NCBI GenBank assembly: GCA_034440635.1
Contig: JAOTON010001056.1
Location: 29,311 to 93,310, forward strand
Length of the DNA stretch: 64,000 bases
DNA from: Lepas anatifera
Taxonomy: Eukaryota; Arthropoda; Thecostraca; Lepadidae
Direction of reading: 5' to 3'
The translations under genes were made by a program, and so were the position numbers. Shown one piece after another: positions 22,518-34,689 of the stretch. Position 1 is the first letter of the stretch. Each line of letters begins with the position of its first letter. Below the pieces are notes generated by a model. The model ran no database searches. It saw only the letters and a list, made by a program, of their open reading frames with translations, and was not told where the DNA came from.

Positions 22518-23100
22518 CTACATTTGGGACCGAGTACGTTTCCCGTAGTTTAAAACTAGTAATATATTGTTTGGGCAGAAGGATAATGACGTTATGGGCT
22601 TTTTCCCAGATATCAAACCAAATATTGCATTGTTCACATTGAATTGTATCGGTAAGTTATTAGTAGTTGTCAGCTTAATCTTTACATGCTCCCATATAGG
22701 TTGGACGTCGTGACACTGGAACAAAAAGTGCCTAAGTGTATCAGTATCGTTACATGTTTTGCATTTTTCAGAATCTGAAACGCCTCTCAAGAACAGATGT
22801 CTCCCAGTAGGAATATACCTATGTAGAATTAGAAACTGCAGGGATTGTAATTTCGTCGATTTTGTACATTGATATAGTAGTTCATAAACACGTTTCCAGT
22901 TTAGATCGCATCCCTCCCTTCCCATCGTAGCTTTGCTGAAGGCGTTTGATTAGGTAAATGATCTAAGTAGAATTGTTTACTTTTAATGTTGTTTGTTGTT
23001 ATCCAGTCTTCGCCCAGCTTTATTTCAAACGGTTTGTTGTGTTTGATTGTTACTCGGTTGCATCTTAAGTGCAAAGCAGCCCTTTTTGACAGGTACTGAA
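22518..23100 (-). pseudogene. LINE reverse-transcriptase C-terminal remnant (zf-RVT region)
   Basis: The minus-strand frame from 22925 to 22518 encodes a peptide typical of the region after the polymerase domain of non-LTR retrotransposons: WKRVYELL, then LQFLILHRYIPTG, LFLRGVSDSEKCKTCNDTDT and LRHFLFQCHDVQPIWE. The C-x2-C, H-x4-C arrangement is the zf-RVT signature. Upstream, in another frame (about 23100-22926), residues ending in PSAKLRWEGRD continue the match, so at least one frameshift separates the parts. It is a dead 3' fragment, and polymerase and endonuclease are absent. The clade is not assigned. Confidence 0.8.
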
Positions 23101-23446
23101 GGTATTGTTTTTCTGCCTATAAAGACTAAGTATATCTGCTCAAAAGTGGGAAGGGGGCTAGAAAAGCCATCTCTCCTGTCCCAGGCGCGGGTAATATAAG
23201 GCACAGACCAAATGTGCAAGCATCACTGGCCTACAAAGACTGAAGGAAAGCTGCGGCCAGCAGGCCCTAAAGCACGTGCGGCAGCGCAAGGCCAGGAATG
23301 AAGGACCGAGTGGGGCAAGTCGACCTGAGGGCAAGAACAGCATCGTAAGGCGAAGAGTGAAGGATCGAGTGGAGCCAGCCAACTCGAGGGCAAGTGCGAC
23401 ATCGCAAGGCGGAAAGTGAGGGACCGCGAGGGACCAGCCACCAGCC
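23101..23446. other. short degenerate tandem duplication, otherwise unrecognised
   Basis: A roughly 58-bp unit (gcaaggcc/ggaaagtgaaggac...gagggcaagtgcg) is repeated about three times between 23285 and 23435. This makes minus-strand frames with repeated PSLFALRC-like peptides that I do not regard as genes. Confidence 0.45.
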
Positions 23447-23636
23447 ACACGTTGGTGCAGTGGTTAGGGTGCTTGCTTACCACGCGGCCGACCCGGGTTC
23501 AAGACCCGGCGGATTTCCTGGACAAGGAGCAATCTGACTCATGAGAAGCCCCTCCGACAGAAAAAGAGTTTGCGAAACGATATAAACCTGGCAGTTGGTG
23601 TGTTGGTAAGCTCGAAATTTTTTTCATTATTACTTA
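23447..23636 (+). mobile_element. tRNA-derived SINE, second head type (copy C)
   Basis: The head cgttggtgcagtggttaggg (A-box-like) and acccgggttcaagacccggc (B-box in a CCGGG/CCCGG T-arm) is followed by a tail with aacctggcagttggtgtgtt and an AT-rich end. The tail is shared with the SINEs at 2579 and 23835, but the head is different. A related copy is at 50540. Confidence 0.72.
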
Positions 23637-23834
23637 CGGATAAGTCAGTGGGCTTCCATTAAGTGAGTGAGTGGCTTCGAATGGTGATCTTGCCGGAAGC
23701 TGGTGAGCACAAACAGCCATGATGACTTCAGCATACATTTTGCTACAAGTTATCCCTACATCCGTGAAGAGCCTAAGCTGGGGTTCAATTCTCAAGACTG
23801 CTAGAGCCCATGGGTATGAACCCTCTAGCTCAGA

Positions 23835-24006
23835 GGGGATGAGGTGGCTTAGTGGATAGCACCCTTGCCTTCTAAGCCACCGGTTCCGGGTTCAAGTCCC
23901 GGCGGAGCCTCTGAATAAGTCGATCTGATCCCCAAAATCCCTTCCAACAGGGTGAGAGTTGGCGACGCCGTATGACCCTGGTAGTTGGTGCGTCGTTAAA
24001 CCCCAA
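23835..24006 (+). mobile_element. tRNA-derived SINE with 13-bp target duplication (copy B)
   Basis: A-box ggtggcttagtgg, B-box gggttcaagtcc inside a CCGGG/CCCGG T-arm, and tail gttggcgacgccgtatgacc then ggtagttggtgcgtcgtt. It is flanked by cctctagctcaga (23822-23834) and cctctagcacaga (24007-24019), 12 of 13 identical, as expected from LINE-mediated insertion. This is the best preserved copy in the window. Confidence 0.85.
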
Positions 24007-24037
24007 CCTCTAGCACAGAAATCAATAGATCCCTAAA

Positions 24038-24199
24038 CAGTGGTGGATCCAGAGCATCATTTGGGGAACTAGTGGGCTGCACCTTCCCCTGGCACTGCCT
24101 CATAGGATCAGCCTCCTGCTATGCATTTACTAAAGGCACTCGGACATCTCAGTGAGTGGGGGGGGGCTTAAGCCCCTAGCCCCCTTTCATCCGCTACTG
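24038..24199. mobile_element. hAT-type MITE (162 bp), near-perfect TSD
   Basis: The ends are CAGTGGTGGATCCAGAGC and TTCATCCGCTACTG. Flanking octamers tccctaaa and tccctaag agree at 7 of 8. It is the same family as 10539-10691. Confidence 0.8.
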
Positions 24200-24410
24200 T
24201 CCCTAAGCATATATTATTGTGAAGATGTGCGCCACATTATTTATTATAGCAGTTTTTCATGGATCAGGTATGAGCAACTGAATAATCCCCAATAATCCAT
24301 TGAAAGGCATTCAAAGCCAGGATTACGTGGCTGGACTTTCTTCTCGTGATCCATTCGACTATTGTGTGGTCTTACAGGTGTTTCTGAGTCATATGTTAAG
24401 ATCGATATTC

Positions 24411-24681
24411 CATAGGTGAACCCAGGGGGCAAGGGGGTCACGTGCCCCTCCAATCGACCCTCTCGGCGCCCCCTGAAATGGTCACGGCGCCCCCGAGAGG
24501 TCGATGGCGCCCCTCTGAAATGTCGCTCAACAACCCCCTCCCCAGGAGATGCGAATATCGGCGCCCACCGATAGGATTTTGCGCCCATCTGATAGGTTTT
24601 GCCGGACAAAAGTGGCGCCCCCGGGCCGGACGGCGCCCCCGGAAAGGTGCACCCCCATTGGCAATACTGGATCTGCCTATG
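24411..24681. mobile_element. hAT-type MITE of the gcgccccctgaaa family (271 bp)
   Basis: The ends CATAGGTGAACCCAGGGG and CTGGATCTGCCTATG form an inverted repeat, flanked by cgatattc and tgatattc (7 of 8). The interior repeats the theme ggcgccccctgaaatggtc several times. It contains gtcacgtgcccc near the left end. The open frames on both strands here are artefacts of the repeats. Confidence 0.8.
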
Positions 24682-24689
24682 TGATATTC

Positions 24690-25400
24690 CTTGCGTCTAT
24701 TGGTGCCACCGTTGGAAAAATGTGGTGCGGGTGGAGGGGATGGGGTGAATCTCCAGTGTTCGACTCAGCGAATGAACTACCTACTTTGAAACCAAAAATC
24801 CTTCAGGTTTTGGCATAGTTCAATCATTTGAGAAGACTTTAATATTCTTACAGTTATTAGCAAACCGAAAACTGTTTGAGCAAAAAGCCGGGGGCAAATT
24901 GTAGTGGCCCCTTAGGTAGCGACCATCCTGTTTGCACCAAAACTCAAGACAGTTATCATCGGTTTTTGCGGTTCAGGTTTCTTTAAATCAGCACTTTTCG
25001 CGTTGCTCTTGGATAAGTTCTAAAAGCGCCAACTACAAGTCTAAGTTTGATTTCCTCCTTTTTTGCACCCACAGAGAATGGTATTGAGATAAATAATATT
25101 TTTCCAGGTCTACCAATAAAAGGTGTGTGCTAGTTTTTGGCCCCTCAATGCCCATTTTAGCACTGGCATTTGCTTCTGTAAGTTTAATTAGTAAAACAAT
25201 TCTCAAACTATAGTTACTGTTAAGCATTCTATTAAACTTAGGGTCAAGCAAATCATTTAGATGTCACTATGACTTCCATAAATGTTTGTCAAATAATCCT
25301 GAGTTTATTAAAAGAAATGTGCTGCTTTAAATTCTGAATTAATTCGTAAACTGAACATTTTTGTAACCCTGACAGATGCAGAAGAAAACCGCAACCACCA
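24690..25400. other. intergenic DNA, nothing recognised
   Basis: AT-rich. No exon, repeat end or RNA gene was recognised. Confidence 0.35.
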
Positions 25401-25419
25401 CCATTTATCGGGTAGCATT

Positions 25420-26080
25420 TTTCTCAGCTCAGTCTGGCGTTCCTCTTGGCCGGGGCTTGACCGGCGGGGACACGGAGCAAGTGTGTCTGTCACCGCACCG
25501 AGAAAAAGCGCGCCGTCATTAATACTGGCGCCTCTGGCAGATTTGTCGTCGGTGTCCGGTGTCGGCCGCGACGGTGACGACGCCATTTTTGGGTGTTACC
25601 GACGACGGCGCAGGGGTGTTGGAATCGACTCCGTAAACCACAATTGCGCAATTTCCGTCAAATTTGAAAAGCCCTTCTCACCTCATCCAGTGACTTATTA
25701 TCATGCATGTTGAGAACCGTCTTCATATTTGATATATGTCTCTCCAGCTGTTTTCGGAGCGGGACGACTTTGGTAGCGGATTTCGGGTGTTGGCACCACT
25801 AGGTTGCGTTGACCCGTTGCCGGGAGGCAGTGCCCGCCTGTCACTCTGCCATCGTCAGCAACATTGATTAATTGCAGCGGTGGCGGCGAAAGAAGACTGC
25901 ACGTACACTGGCGGTGTTGTCCTCCCATTCTCCGTCGACACCACCTAAGTCAACAGCACCGCGCCAGAACCGCCGCGCGCCCGCCACAAATACGTCCAGA
26001 GGCCTCCGTCCTCCCGGCCCAGACCTATTCATCTCCTGTCGTTTCCTTCAGCTCTGTTCGCCATTCCAAGTAAGCTGTAC
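25420..26080. promoter_or_regulatory. CpG-rich block, possible promoter or enhancer
   Basis: A sharp rise in C, G and CpG against AT-rich flanks, with gacgacgcc-type clusters near 25570-25610 and again at 25960-26040. Short frames on both strands have no domain features. An unannotated first exon or regulatory element is possible but not shown. Confidence 0.3.
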
Positions 26081-27349
26081 ACGTTTCTCATAGCTCTGAG
26101 TCAAAAGTTTCATTTCGCCCCCAGTATTACCGTTAAGGTACCAACTGTTTTGTAACTTGTTACTTTACATGAAATTAAAGATGAGCAGCTTGTCATAATT
26201 TCACATTATATGATGCCAGTTTAAAACGTAGCTTTATAACTGTAAGATACAAATCATAGTGGTGTCAAATCCTTTGCAACATTTGAGAAAGGCCGGCGAG
26301 ATGCATCAATTGCCTCAGAATTAGCCGAGGGCAGATTAAGCAATGCCCTCAGTGCCAGGTGGCGCTGCGATGCTTCAACAGTGTGGTTCAGCTAACCAAT
26401 CAAAGGCAGTAGGGATCATCTTTAGCAGGGGCGCAGCCAGAGCTTTCGTATGGGGGGGCACACCAACTTTGAGGGGCACCCCGGGGAAAAAGGGCACTTT
26501 TTAACGTAACCTAAAAACTTACTATATCTTTGTTTATATAATTTTTTGGGCATCTTTGGTTCAATAAAAATGCAAAGAAATCATTGACGGAGAAGGAAAA
26601 CTCGATTAAAACCGAAAAAAGGAACGAAATATCACCAAAATGTCATGGAAGTAGCCAAAACACTACTTTTTTGGATAGATTTAAGGGCAGCCAACTCACG
26701 CAAGTACTTAACATCAGAGAAATCAGCGGAGCATGTGATATCTGTTACAATGTGCAGGTTAAGGCATATTGGAGTCGAAAATTTTTCTGTTATGCCCACT
26801 GGTTTTGTCGTGACGAGTGAGCCCTAGCTGAATGCGGATTAAGTTCCTTGCCTCCCACAATCGCCGTGGGACGAGGAGTAGTATAGTGTCTTTGGAAGAA
26901 CACATTTTTGCTGCCGGAAAAATTTGGGAGATACATTTTGAACGCGTTTATTAAGTTCAATATTCGCAAGGCTCGGTCCCAGTTAAGAGTAAATAAAAGG
27001 TGAACAGGCCGGTGGTTTGGATGGGGATGGTGTGACAGGGCTAAAAATTGTGAAAACTATTTCTTCATCTAAATTAATTAGTAGAAATCCTGGTTTAGGG
27101 GACTGTGCTCTGAGCTCAGGGGCACATGCCTTTTTATCATCCCTTCCCAGAATCCACCAGTATAATAAGCAATTTATATAACCAGGGGGTGCCTAGGTAT
27201 CACAAGCTGTTTTAGAGATTCCTAATTCCCCGTTAGCTCCGTTTTACAAGGGGAGTTTCCATTGGGTTCTTATTCCCAATCTATTCAAGACCAGCTCTGG
27301 GGCCCCCAAGTGTGGATCAGAGGCCTCCAGAGCAACTTCCCCCATCCCC

Positions 27350-28910
27350 CCAGATGTGCCTCCAGGGAATAGACTAGCTCAGTGCCCCCGCCCCAAGATG
27401 ATGGGAGTTGGCCTTGTGTTCTTATTATCTATCTATTCAAGATCATCTCAGGGGTCCCTGATGTAGATCAGGGCCACAGAGCAGCTCATGCTTCACCCAG
27501 GGACTAGACTAGCTCATTGGTCCCAGAGATGAGGTCATCAGACTAGCTCAATGGGCCACAGATAGACTCATGGGGCCTTAAACCAGTTCAAGAAGCCCCA
27601 GAACAGTTTAAGGCGCCAGATCACTTCAGGGGGCCTCAAGCCAACTTAAGGGGCTCTCACAAGCTCAGCGCACGGACCAGCTCAGGGTACCCTCAGAACC
27701 TAGATCCGCTCTTGGGCCCCAGATCAGCTCTTGGGGCCCCAGATCAGTTCAGGGGCCTCAAGTCAGGTCAGGGGGCAAGATCAAGTCAGGGGCACTAATG
27801 CAGCTCAGGAATCCCTCACCAGCTCGGGGCCCAAGCAGTTCAAAAGCCCCAGAGCTGCTCAGGGGACACCAGATCGGCCCATAGGGCACCAGATCAGCCT
27901 AGGGGACAAACAATCAAATCAGTGGTCCCCGACCAGCTCGGGGCCCAGATCAGTTCGGGAATACCAGATCAAGTCAGGAGGCACTTAATCAGCTCAGGAG
28001 CCCCATACCATCTCAGGGACCCTCACCAACCCCTGTGGGCCCAGCTCAGCTCAAGGCCTGGGAGCTGCTCAGGAAATCACGTAATTAACCTAGGAGGCCC
28101 GGGTCAGCTTAAAGGGCATAATATTATCCATGGGGCACCAGACTAGCTCAGAGGGAATAAGATGGGCTCAGGAGACACACTGATGACTCAGCAGGCTCCA
28201 GATCGACTCAGGGGGCATTAGTTAAGTTCAGGAGGCAGTATATCTGCTCAGGGTGCACCAGATCGATCAGCACAGGGGGCATGTTCAAGTCAGGGGCACT
28301 AAATCAGCTCAGGGATCCCTCACCAGCTCCGGGCCCAATCAGTTCAAAAGCCCCAGAGCTGCTCAGGGGACAACAGATGCCCATAGGGCACCAGATCAGC
28401 TCCGGCGACAAACAATCAGATCAGTGGTCCCCGACTAGCTTGGGAATACCAGATCAAGTCAGGAGGCACTTAATCAGCTCATAAGCCCATACCATCTCAG
28501 GGGCCCTCATCAGCCTCTGTGGGCCCAGCTCAGCTCAGGGCTTTAGATCTGCTCATGAAATCACGTAAGGAGGCCCAGATCAGCTGAAAGGGCACCAGAT
28601 TTCTCAGGGGGCATCATATGGGCTCAGGAGGCACCAGATCGACTAAGGGGCATTAGTGCGGCTCAGGTGGCACCAGATCGATCCGCTCGGGGTCCAGATC
28701 AGCTCCCAGCCCCCCAGACTATGGCAGGAGCCTAAATCAGCTCAGGGAGCAACATAACAGCTCAGGGGACACAAGGTGGACTCAGGGCCCACCAAACCAG
28801 TTTAGGGGGGGAACCAGACCATCTAAGGAGACATCAATAATCAGTTGAGGGGGCACCTAATCAGCTGAAGAGGCACCATATTGACTTAGGATACAGAATC
28901 AACTTGGGGA
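27350..28910 (+). repeat. internal short-unit tandem array of the hAT element, copy 2
   Basis: The same agatcagctcagggg-type 20-30-bp degenerate units occur in the same order as in copy 1 (18190-19740), with scattered substitutions and a few small indels. Confidence 0.8.
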
Positions 28911-31070
28911 GGCATGATATCAGCTCGGGGGCCCGAATCAGCTCAAGGGGCACTAAATCAGCTATCAGGGCACCAAACAAGCTCGGAAGCATTAGACTAA
29001 CTCAGAGAGCATTATATAGGTTCAGGAGGCACAATTATTTGCTCAGTGGGGCACTCGATTGACTCAGGGGCACCAGATCAGCTTAGAGGGCAAGTAATCA
29101 GCTCAAGGGGCCACGAGATGAGCTCAAGGAGCACCAGATTGGCTTCACCCGTACGATTATTGGCGACGATGATGCAATAGGTAGACACATACTAGGTGCC
29201 CATACTCTTCTCGGGTGCTTGGAAAGGCGACAAAATGCCCTAGCTGACCGAGAAAGGTATAAAGTTGGCCAAAAATAGTTTCAATCGCTACATGCAGTCC
29301 AGTTAAATCTAGGTTCAACGGCTAGGGCTCTAAATTTCGAGCGGCACGGCCCAAATTGGGTACACCACCTGGCAATCAAAAGGGCACCCTGGCAGTGATG
29401 GGGGGCACGTGCCCCCTGTGCCTTCCTGGCTGCACCCCTGGACAGTAGATCAACTCCGGGAGGCATTAAATAAGCTCAGGGGTCCGGATCAGCTCAAGGG
29501 GCACTAAAACAGCTAAAAGTACACCAGGCAAGCTCGGAGGCATCAAACTAACCCAGAGAGTATTTTATAGGTTCAGAAGGCACACTTATTTTCTCAGGAG
29601 GGCACCAGATTGACTACGAGGGCACCAGATCAGCTCAGAGGGCACATGATCAGCTCCAGGGGGCACCAGATGAGCTCCGCCCGTACGATTATTGGCAACG
29701 ATGAGGCATTATCTGGAAACGGATTACGTGCCTATGCTCTTCCCGGGTGCTTGGAAAGGCGACAGAATGCTTTAGCTGACCAAAAAGGCACTTAATTGTT
29801 AAACAATAGTTGAAATCGCTAAATGCAGTCTAGTTACATCTAGGTTCAACGACGCAGGGCACTACATTTCGAGTGGCACGGACCAAAGAGAGTACACCAC
29901 CTGGCAATCAAAAGGGCACCCGGCACCGATGGGTGCACATGCCCCCTGTGCCCCCTGGACGGTAGATAAACTCCGGGAGGCATTAAATAAGTTCAGGGGG
30001 CCCGGATCAGCTCAAGGGGCAATAAAACAGCTAATCGGGCAGCAGGCAAGCTCGGAGGCATCAGACTAACTTAGAGAGCATTAAAGGTTCAGAAGGCACA
30101 ATTATTTATTCAGGGGAGGGGGGGCACCAGATTGACTACGAGGGCATCAGATCAGCTCAGAAGGCACATGATCATCTCCAGGGGGCACCAGATGAGCTCC
30201 ACCCGTACGATTATTGACGACGATGAGGCATTATCTGGAAACGGATTACGTGCCTATACTCTTCCCGGGTGCTTGGAAAGGCGACAGAATGCTTTAGCTG
30301 ACCAAAAAGGCACTTAATTGTTAAACAATAGTTGAAATCGCTAAATGTGGCCTAGTTCCATCTAGGTTCAACGGCGTAGGGCACTAAATTTCGAGCGGCA
30401 CGGCCCAAAGGGGGTACACCACCTGGCAATCAAAAGGGCACCCGGCACCGATGGGGGCACGTGCCCCCTGTGACCCCTGGCTGCGGCCCTGGACAGTAGA
30501 TAAACTACGGGAGGCATTAGATAAGTTCAGGGGGCCCGGATCAGCTCAAGGGGCACTAAAACAGCTAATAGGGCACCAGGCAAGCTCGGAGGCATGAGAC
30601 TAACTCAGAGAGCATTATATAGATTCAGAAGGCACAATTATTTTCTCAGGGGGGGGCACCAGATTGACTACGAGGGCATCAGATCAGCTCAGAAGGCACA
30701 TGATCAGCTCCAAGGTTCAAGACCAGCGCTCAGGGGCACCAGATGAGCTCAAGGGGCACCAGTTTAGCTCTGCCCATACGGTTATTGGCGACGATGAGGC
30801 ATTATTTGGAAACGGATTACGTGCCTATACTCTTCCTGGGTGCTTGGAAAGGCGACAGAATGCCCTAACTGACCAAAAAGGCACTTAATTGTCAAACAAT
30901 AGTTCAAATCGCTAAATGCAGTCTAGTTCCATCTAGGCTCAACGACGTAGGGCACTAAATTTCGAGCGGCACGGCCAAAAAAGGGCACACAACCTGGTAA
31001 TCAAAAGGGCACCCCCGGCACCGATGGGGGGGGGCACGTGCCCCCTGTGGCCCCCCTGGCTGCGCCACTG
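28911..31070 (+). repeat. four tandem 3'-terminal modules, copy 2
   Basis: Junctions with terminus-like CCCTG followed by gacagtag or gacggtag occur at 29440/29441, 29957/29958 and 30491/30492; modules of about 517, 534 and 579 bp follow the first. Each carries a short frame ending in a DEALSGNGLRAY-like peptide, seen also in copy 1. Its repetition is explained by the module duplication. Confidence 0.78.
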
Positions 31071-31276
31071 ATCTTTAGCCTCAAACGATTTTGGATTTTC
31101 GCCAGGGACTATCGCTTGTAGTTTTTCTACTAGAAGGAGCGCAGGGGGACACCGTCTCTCCTGAGCTTCCTCTGATTGGGTGTAGAGAGCTCTGGCGCGC
31201 AGTATTGATGAATTGATCAACCCGTCTGATCATTTTCGCAATTTTCCTTTGCAAATTTTTATCCAAATGTTCTTGG

Positions 31277-31598
31277 CATTGGCGGACGCAGGGGAAGCCA
31301 TTCCGGCCATGGCCCCCAAAACGCTGGAGGGGGCCAAACTATATTTTGCCCCCAAACGCTGGATAAATTTTTGAAAAAAGATGTTTACGCTAGGTCTGTA
31401 GAGCAAGAAAAACTTCGCTCCCACCCCCCGGATAGCGATCATGTACTTGGAAAGGTAGCTTATACTAGGTCTGTGGGGCACTGAAAAAAGGTGTTTACGC
31501 TAGGTCTTAGAGCAAAAAAATCTTCGCTCCCACCCCCCCCAGGAGGAGAGGCAGACATGGGTTTGACCCCTCCAAACTCGGATCTGCGTCCGCTCCTG
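31277..31598. mobile_element. hAT-type MITE, second copy of the 2180 family
   Basis: The ends are CATTGGCGGACGCAGGGG and CTGCGTCCGCTCCTG. Flanking octamers gttcttgg and ggtcctgg agree at 6 of 8. The interior shares gggggccaaactatatttt and gcagacatgggtttga with 2180-2476, and contains an extra duplicated taggtctgtgg-like segment. Confidence 0.72.
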
Positions 31599-31606
31599 GG
31601 TCCTGG

Positions 31607-33375
31607 GACAGTTGACAGGACCAAACCAGATGATGCGAACTTGAAATCACACGCAACAACGGCACTTTCGATGAACTGGAAACAACGCTTAAACAGAACA
31701 TTGGTTTCTGTCTAAGGTTTCCATCTCGTATACATCACATACATTATTTACAATGGCTTTCCGTTGATTGAAAAAGGAAACCGTAAGAGACTGGTGTCGT
31801 GGTCAATGTGGAACCGTGTATGAAACACACCAGAACATATCGAAATTTTTTTTTAAACACATTTTTCTGTCTCTGCACCTGTTTAATTTTCGGAGCTTAA
31901 CTTGAATGGGCCGTAAATTCCACCATTAAATCTGAGCACGCTATGTAGCTCAGCACTTGGCCCCGCACGACAGCCACGGTTGGTCGAGACGATGAGCGTG
32001 CTGTGTTATTCACATGGCTCGGCCTGTCGTCCTCAGCCCCGCGCGGCTGTGTGGACCTCTGACGAACGACAGGGATCTGTGTCGCTTCGAGCCGGAGATG
32101 ACGTTCTTCTGCGGCATGTTCAGCCTGTCACCGCGACAGTCGCTACTGCTGTGTCATCGGGCTGATCGTCTGTGACTGAGGTCAGATTTGACAGGGCGGG
32201 AGACCGAATGCAACGCTACCGGTCACGTTAAAAATCTGGGTTCAAGCGAAGGTTTGAATCCACCTGCAGGTTTCATTGCATTGTAGGGAGAACAGGAGAA
32301 AATACTTCTTTTACCCGTCCCTGTCACAGCCTGTCCGAACTGTAACGTTGTACCAGGCACATGATTGTTCAGCCCCTCCTAACTCGAGAACTGCCCAAAA
32401 TATTTTCTCCATCTAAAGTACAATCGGTAGCTCCACCAACAAGGATATCATTAATATTGTCTTGAAATATTAAAATTTTTTGGTGATGTATAATGTAAGT
32501 AAATTTATGGAAATTGTCCTATATTTGGCTTATCCTAATCTGATCAAATACGTCACCCTGGAATCCAGTTTTACTAGTCTGGAATGGGAGCAAATTGGCA
32601 TACTTTGTCTCCAGGCCTCCATTTTATTTTTCATGAAATATATACATAAGTGACGTCATATAATGACAATAAGTGTATTTTTAATGGCACATTGTAGAAT
32701 CATATTTACCAGTGCGAGTTGAACTGCCTAAATGTGTTCCAAACCGAATTGTGAAGCACAGCATGAGTCAGTAGGAAATAATGACTATTTTGCAGATTTA
32801 ATGACGTCATTATGACGTAGCCAAGCTGATTAATGAAATATATGTTGTGCAAAAGGTAAATTTATGAAGGAACATTAAAGGCGTTTAATACGAATATGGT
32901 TCCTCAAAACCACAATTCCGGATACATTTTTGGGCCATGATCTGATCGTGTGGCTTATTGTACGCTATCGGGCCAATAGATTTGTCAAAATAGGACAAAA
33001 ATGCATAATTGAAGAACAAAGCAGCTGAGAACGCATTTTGTACCAAGTATCGCAGATAACGTCATTTAAAATTAGCAAGGATTTAGAGGCTGTTAATCAA
33101 GCACTATGTGTATTTAGAAACCTAAAACTTTCTATGTTGCCCGAAAATGAATACGAAGATGAAAACTCTGTTTTTTTTAGAAACTCAGCTTCATGACGTT
33201 ACCATAGACCGTGTCACTTTTGAGGATGGTTTTTAATGAATGAAATATACTATATGACGTAATAAGAAGACCGATTTTTGTCTGGTTACCATTGAAGTAA
33301 GAATCATAATTTCTGGATAGGTGCTGAAAGCTTAGTATTTTAATATATAAAGACCAAGGAGATTACTTAAATGTA
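31607..33375. other. intergenic DNA with clustered TGACGT motifs
   Basis: No gene was recognised. Between about 32650 and 33260 there are at least five TGACGTCA/TGACGT-type strings (near 32651, 32801, 32813, 33058, 33193 and 33254), unusual for AT-rich DNA. The stretch may be another decayed repeat or a CREB/ATF-type site cluster; I cannot tell which. Confidence 0.4.
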
Positions 33376-33379
33376 TTAA

Positions 33380-34408
33380 CCCGCGCCCCACCGGGGGTCC
33401 GGCGCCACCTTCGCCCCACCGGGGGGGCCATCGATGGCCCCCCCTCTAACTCCGAAAATATGGGCGTTAGCGCAAATCTGCAAAGTGCAATAGAAAGCTC
33501 GCGTGAATTCAGTAAGAAATTACTTCGCATGTTTTAGTGCTCAGGTCAATGGTTTGACCTCCAGAGGTCAAATTAGGTCAAGATCGGCTATTTTCACTCA
33601 AATATGCAATGATTAAGCAAACTGGGCATAACTCTTATGTCATTAGAGCTATTGAGGCCTGGTAAAGTACATTTGATAGCAAATTGTCTGTACTTTTTCC
33701 GCTATGTGGAACGTAAAGACCTCCCGCCAGTGGTTTGACCGCCAGAGGTCACCTCGTGACCTAATATGACCTGAGGTCACGAAAGGTCAAAAAGTGACCT
33801 TGCCGTATATCAAATGAAAGCCAGTGACAAGACAAACACGATGGTGTTTGTTTCACCGCTCTAGCTCAATTAGGTCAAAAGTTATTGTCAAAATACTGTT
33901 TTTGACCTCCGGTGACCTTGGATGACCTTGGAAAAGTCAAAGGGCAAATATGATCCCTGGGATCCATGAAAGCGTGTCCAAAAACGTTGTTCTGAGCAGT
34001 CTGAGTATTTGCAATCATTTTTGTGGCTTTTATATCATGAAATAGCTTTTCCCCATGCTTTTCCAATGGGAGAGTTCGCCTCGTGACCTGACCTCAGGGC
34101 ACGAAATCGAAAAAATCCCGGATATACACCTTGTAGACCCTGGAGGGGTCATGAAGTGTAGGAAGTTTCAAATCGATCGACTTTGAAATGTAGCTCTTAC
34201 AGAGCTCTAAAGTGAAGTGAGGTGACCTTGGTTGACCTCGTCTGGTGACCTGACCTTGGGTGACCCGGGGTAAAAAATTTCAGGGATGATGGGAAAATGA
34301 TGCAGTGAGAGGTAGAGCCCTCAACCGCGGTGCTGCACCTCGTCGTTTTTCTGCTATCCCGGAAAAACCTTAGGTGGGGCCATCGATGGCCCCCCGGTGG
34401 GGCGAGGG
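33380..34408 (-). mobile_element. piggyBac-like non-autonomous element, copy 2
   Basis: TTAA flanks both sides (33376-33379 and 34409-34412). The left end is CCCGCGCCCCACCGGGGG; the right end, read inverted, is CCCTCGCCCCACCGGGGG. It aligns over its full length with 14269-15292 in opposite orientation, including the AGGTCA/TGACCT-rich interior and the conserved ccatcgatggc palindrome inside each end. Confidence 0.85.
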
Positions 34409-34689
34409 TTAAGGAGGGCAGGGGGCTAAAAAATTTCCCCTCTGCCAGACATAGGTTAAGACATGTATACAAACAATTTTTCCTCTATTTTTTAATATTC
34501 ATTGCAAGTCAAATTCACTAATGGTTTTTCATAAGTATGACCCAAAACATACGTTTTCATTATCTTTTTGCTGGCATATTTTCATAAATGTTTCCACATT
34601 TGCACCTTCCTTATATGCGAGGCTGGTTGATGTAGGGAATCGTTTGTTGGTGATTTTTTCTACCAGGCAAGGCCCCTCCTTCTGCTGAA

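Larger units (their letters stand above)
26426..31070 (+). mobile_element. satellite-bearing non-autonomous hAT element, copy 2 (4645 bp)
   Basis: The left end is CAGGGGCGCAGCCAGAGC and the right end CTGGCTGCGCCACTG. Identical octamers atctttag flank it at 26418-26425 and 31071-31078. It aligns from end to end with the element at 17273-21945, including its 5' unique part, the short-unit array and the four 3' modules. The TSD differs from that of copy 1, so the two are independent insertions of one mobile element and not a segmental duplication. No transposase is encoded; movement must depend on an autonomous hAT elsewhere. Confidence 0.9.

Noticed and set aside
23838..23910. Functional tRNA gene
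   Set aside because: A- and B-boxes are present, but acceptor and anticodon stems do not pair and a SINE tail and 13-bp duplication follow.
17273..31070. Segmental duplication of a 4.65-kb block
   Set aside because: Similarity stops exactly at the terminal repeats, and each copy has its own different 8-bp target duplication, so these are transposition events.
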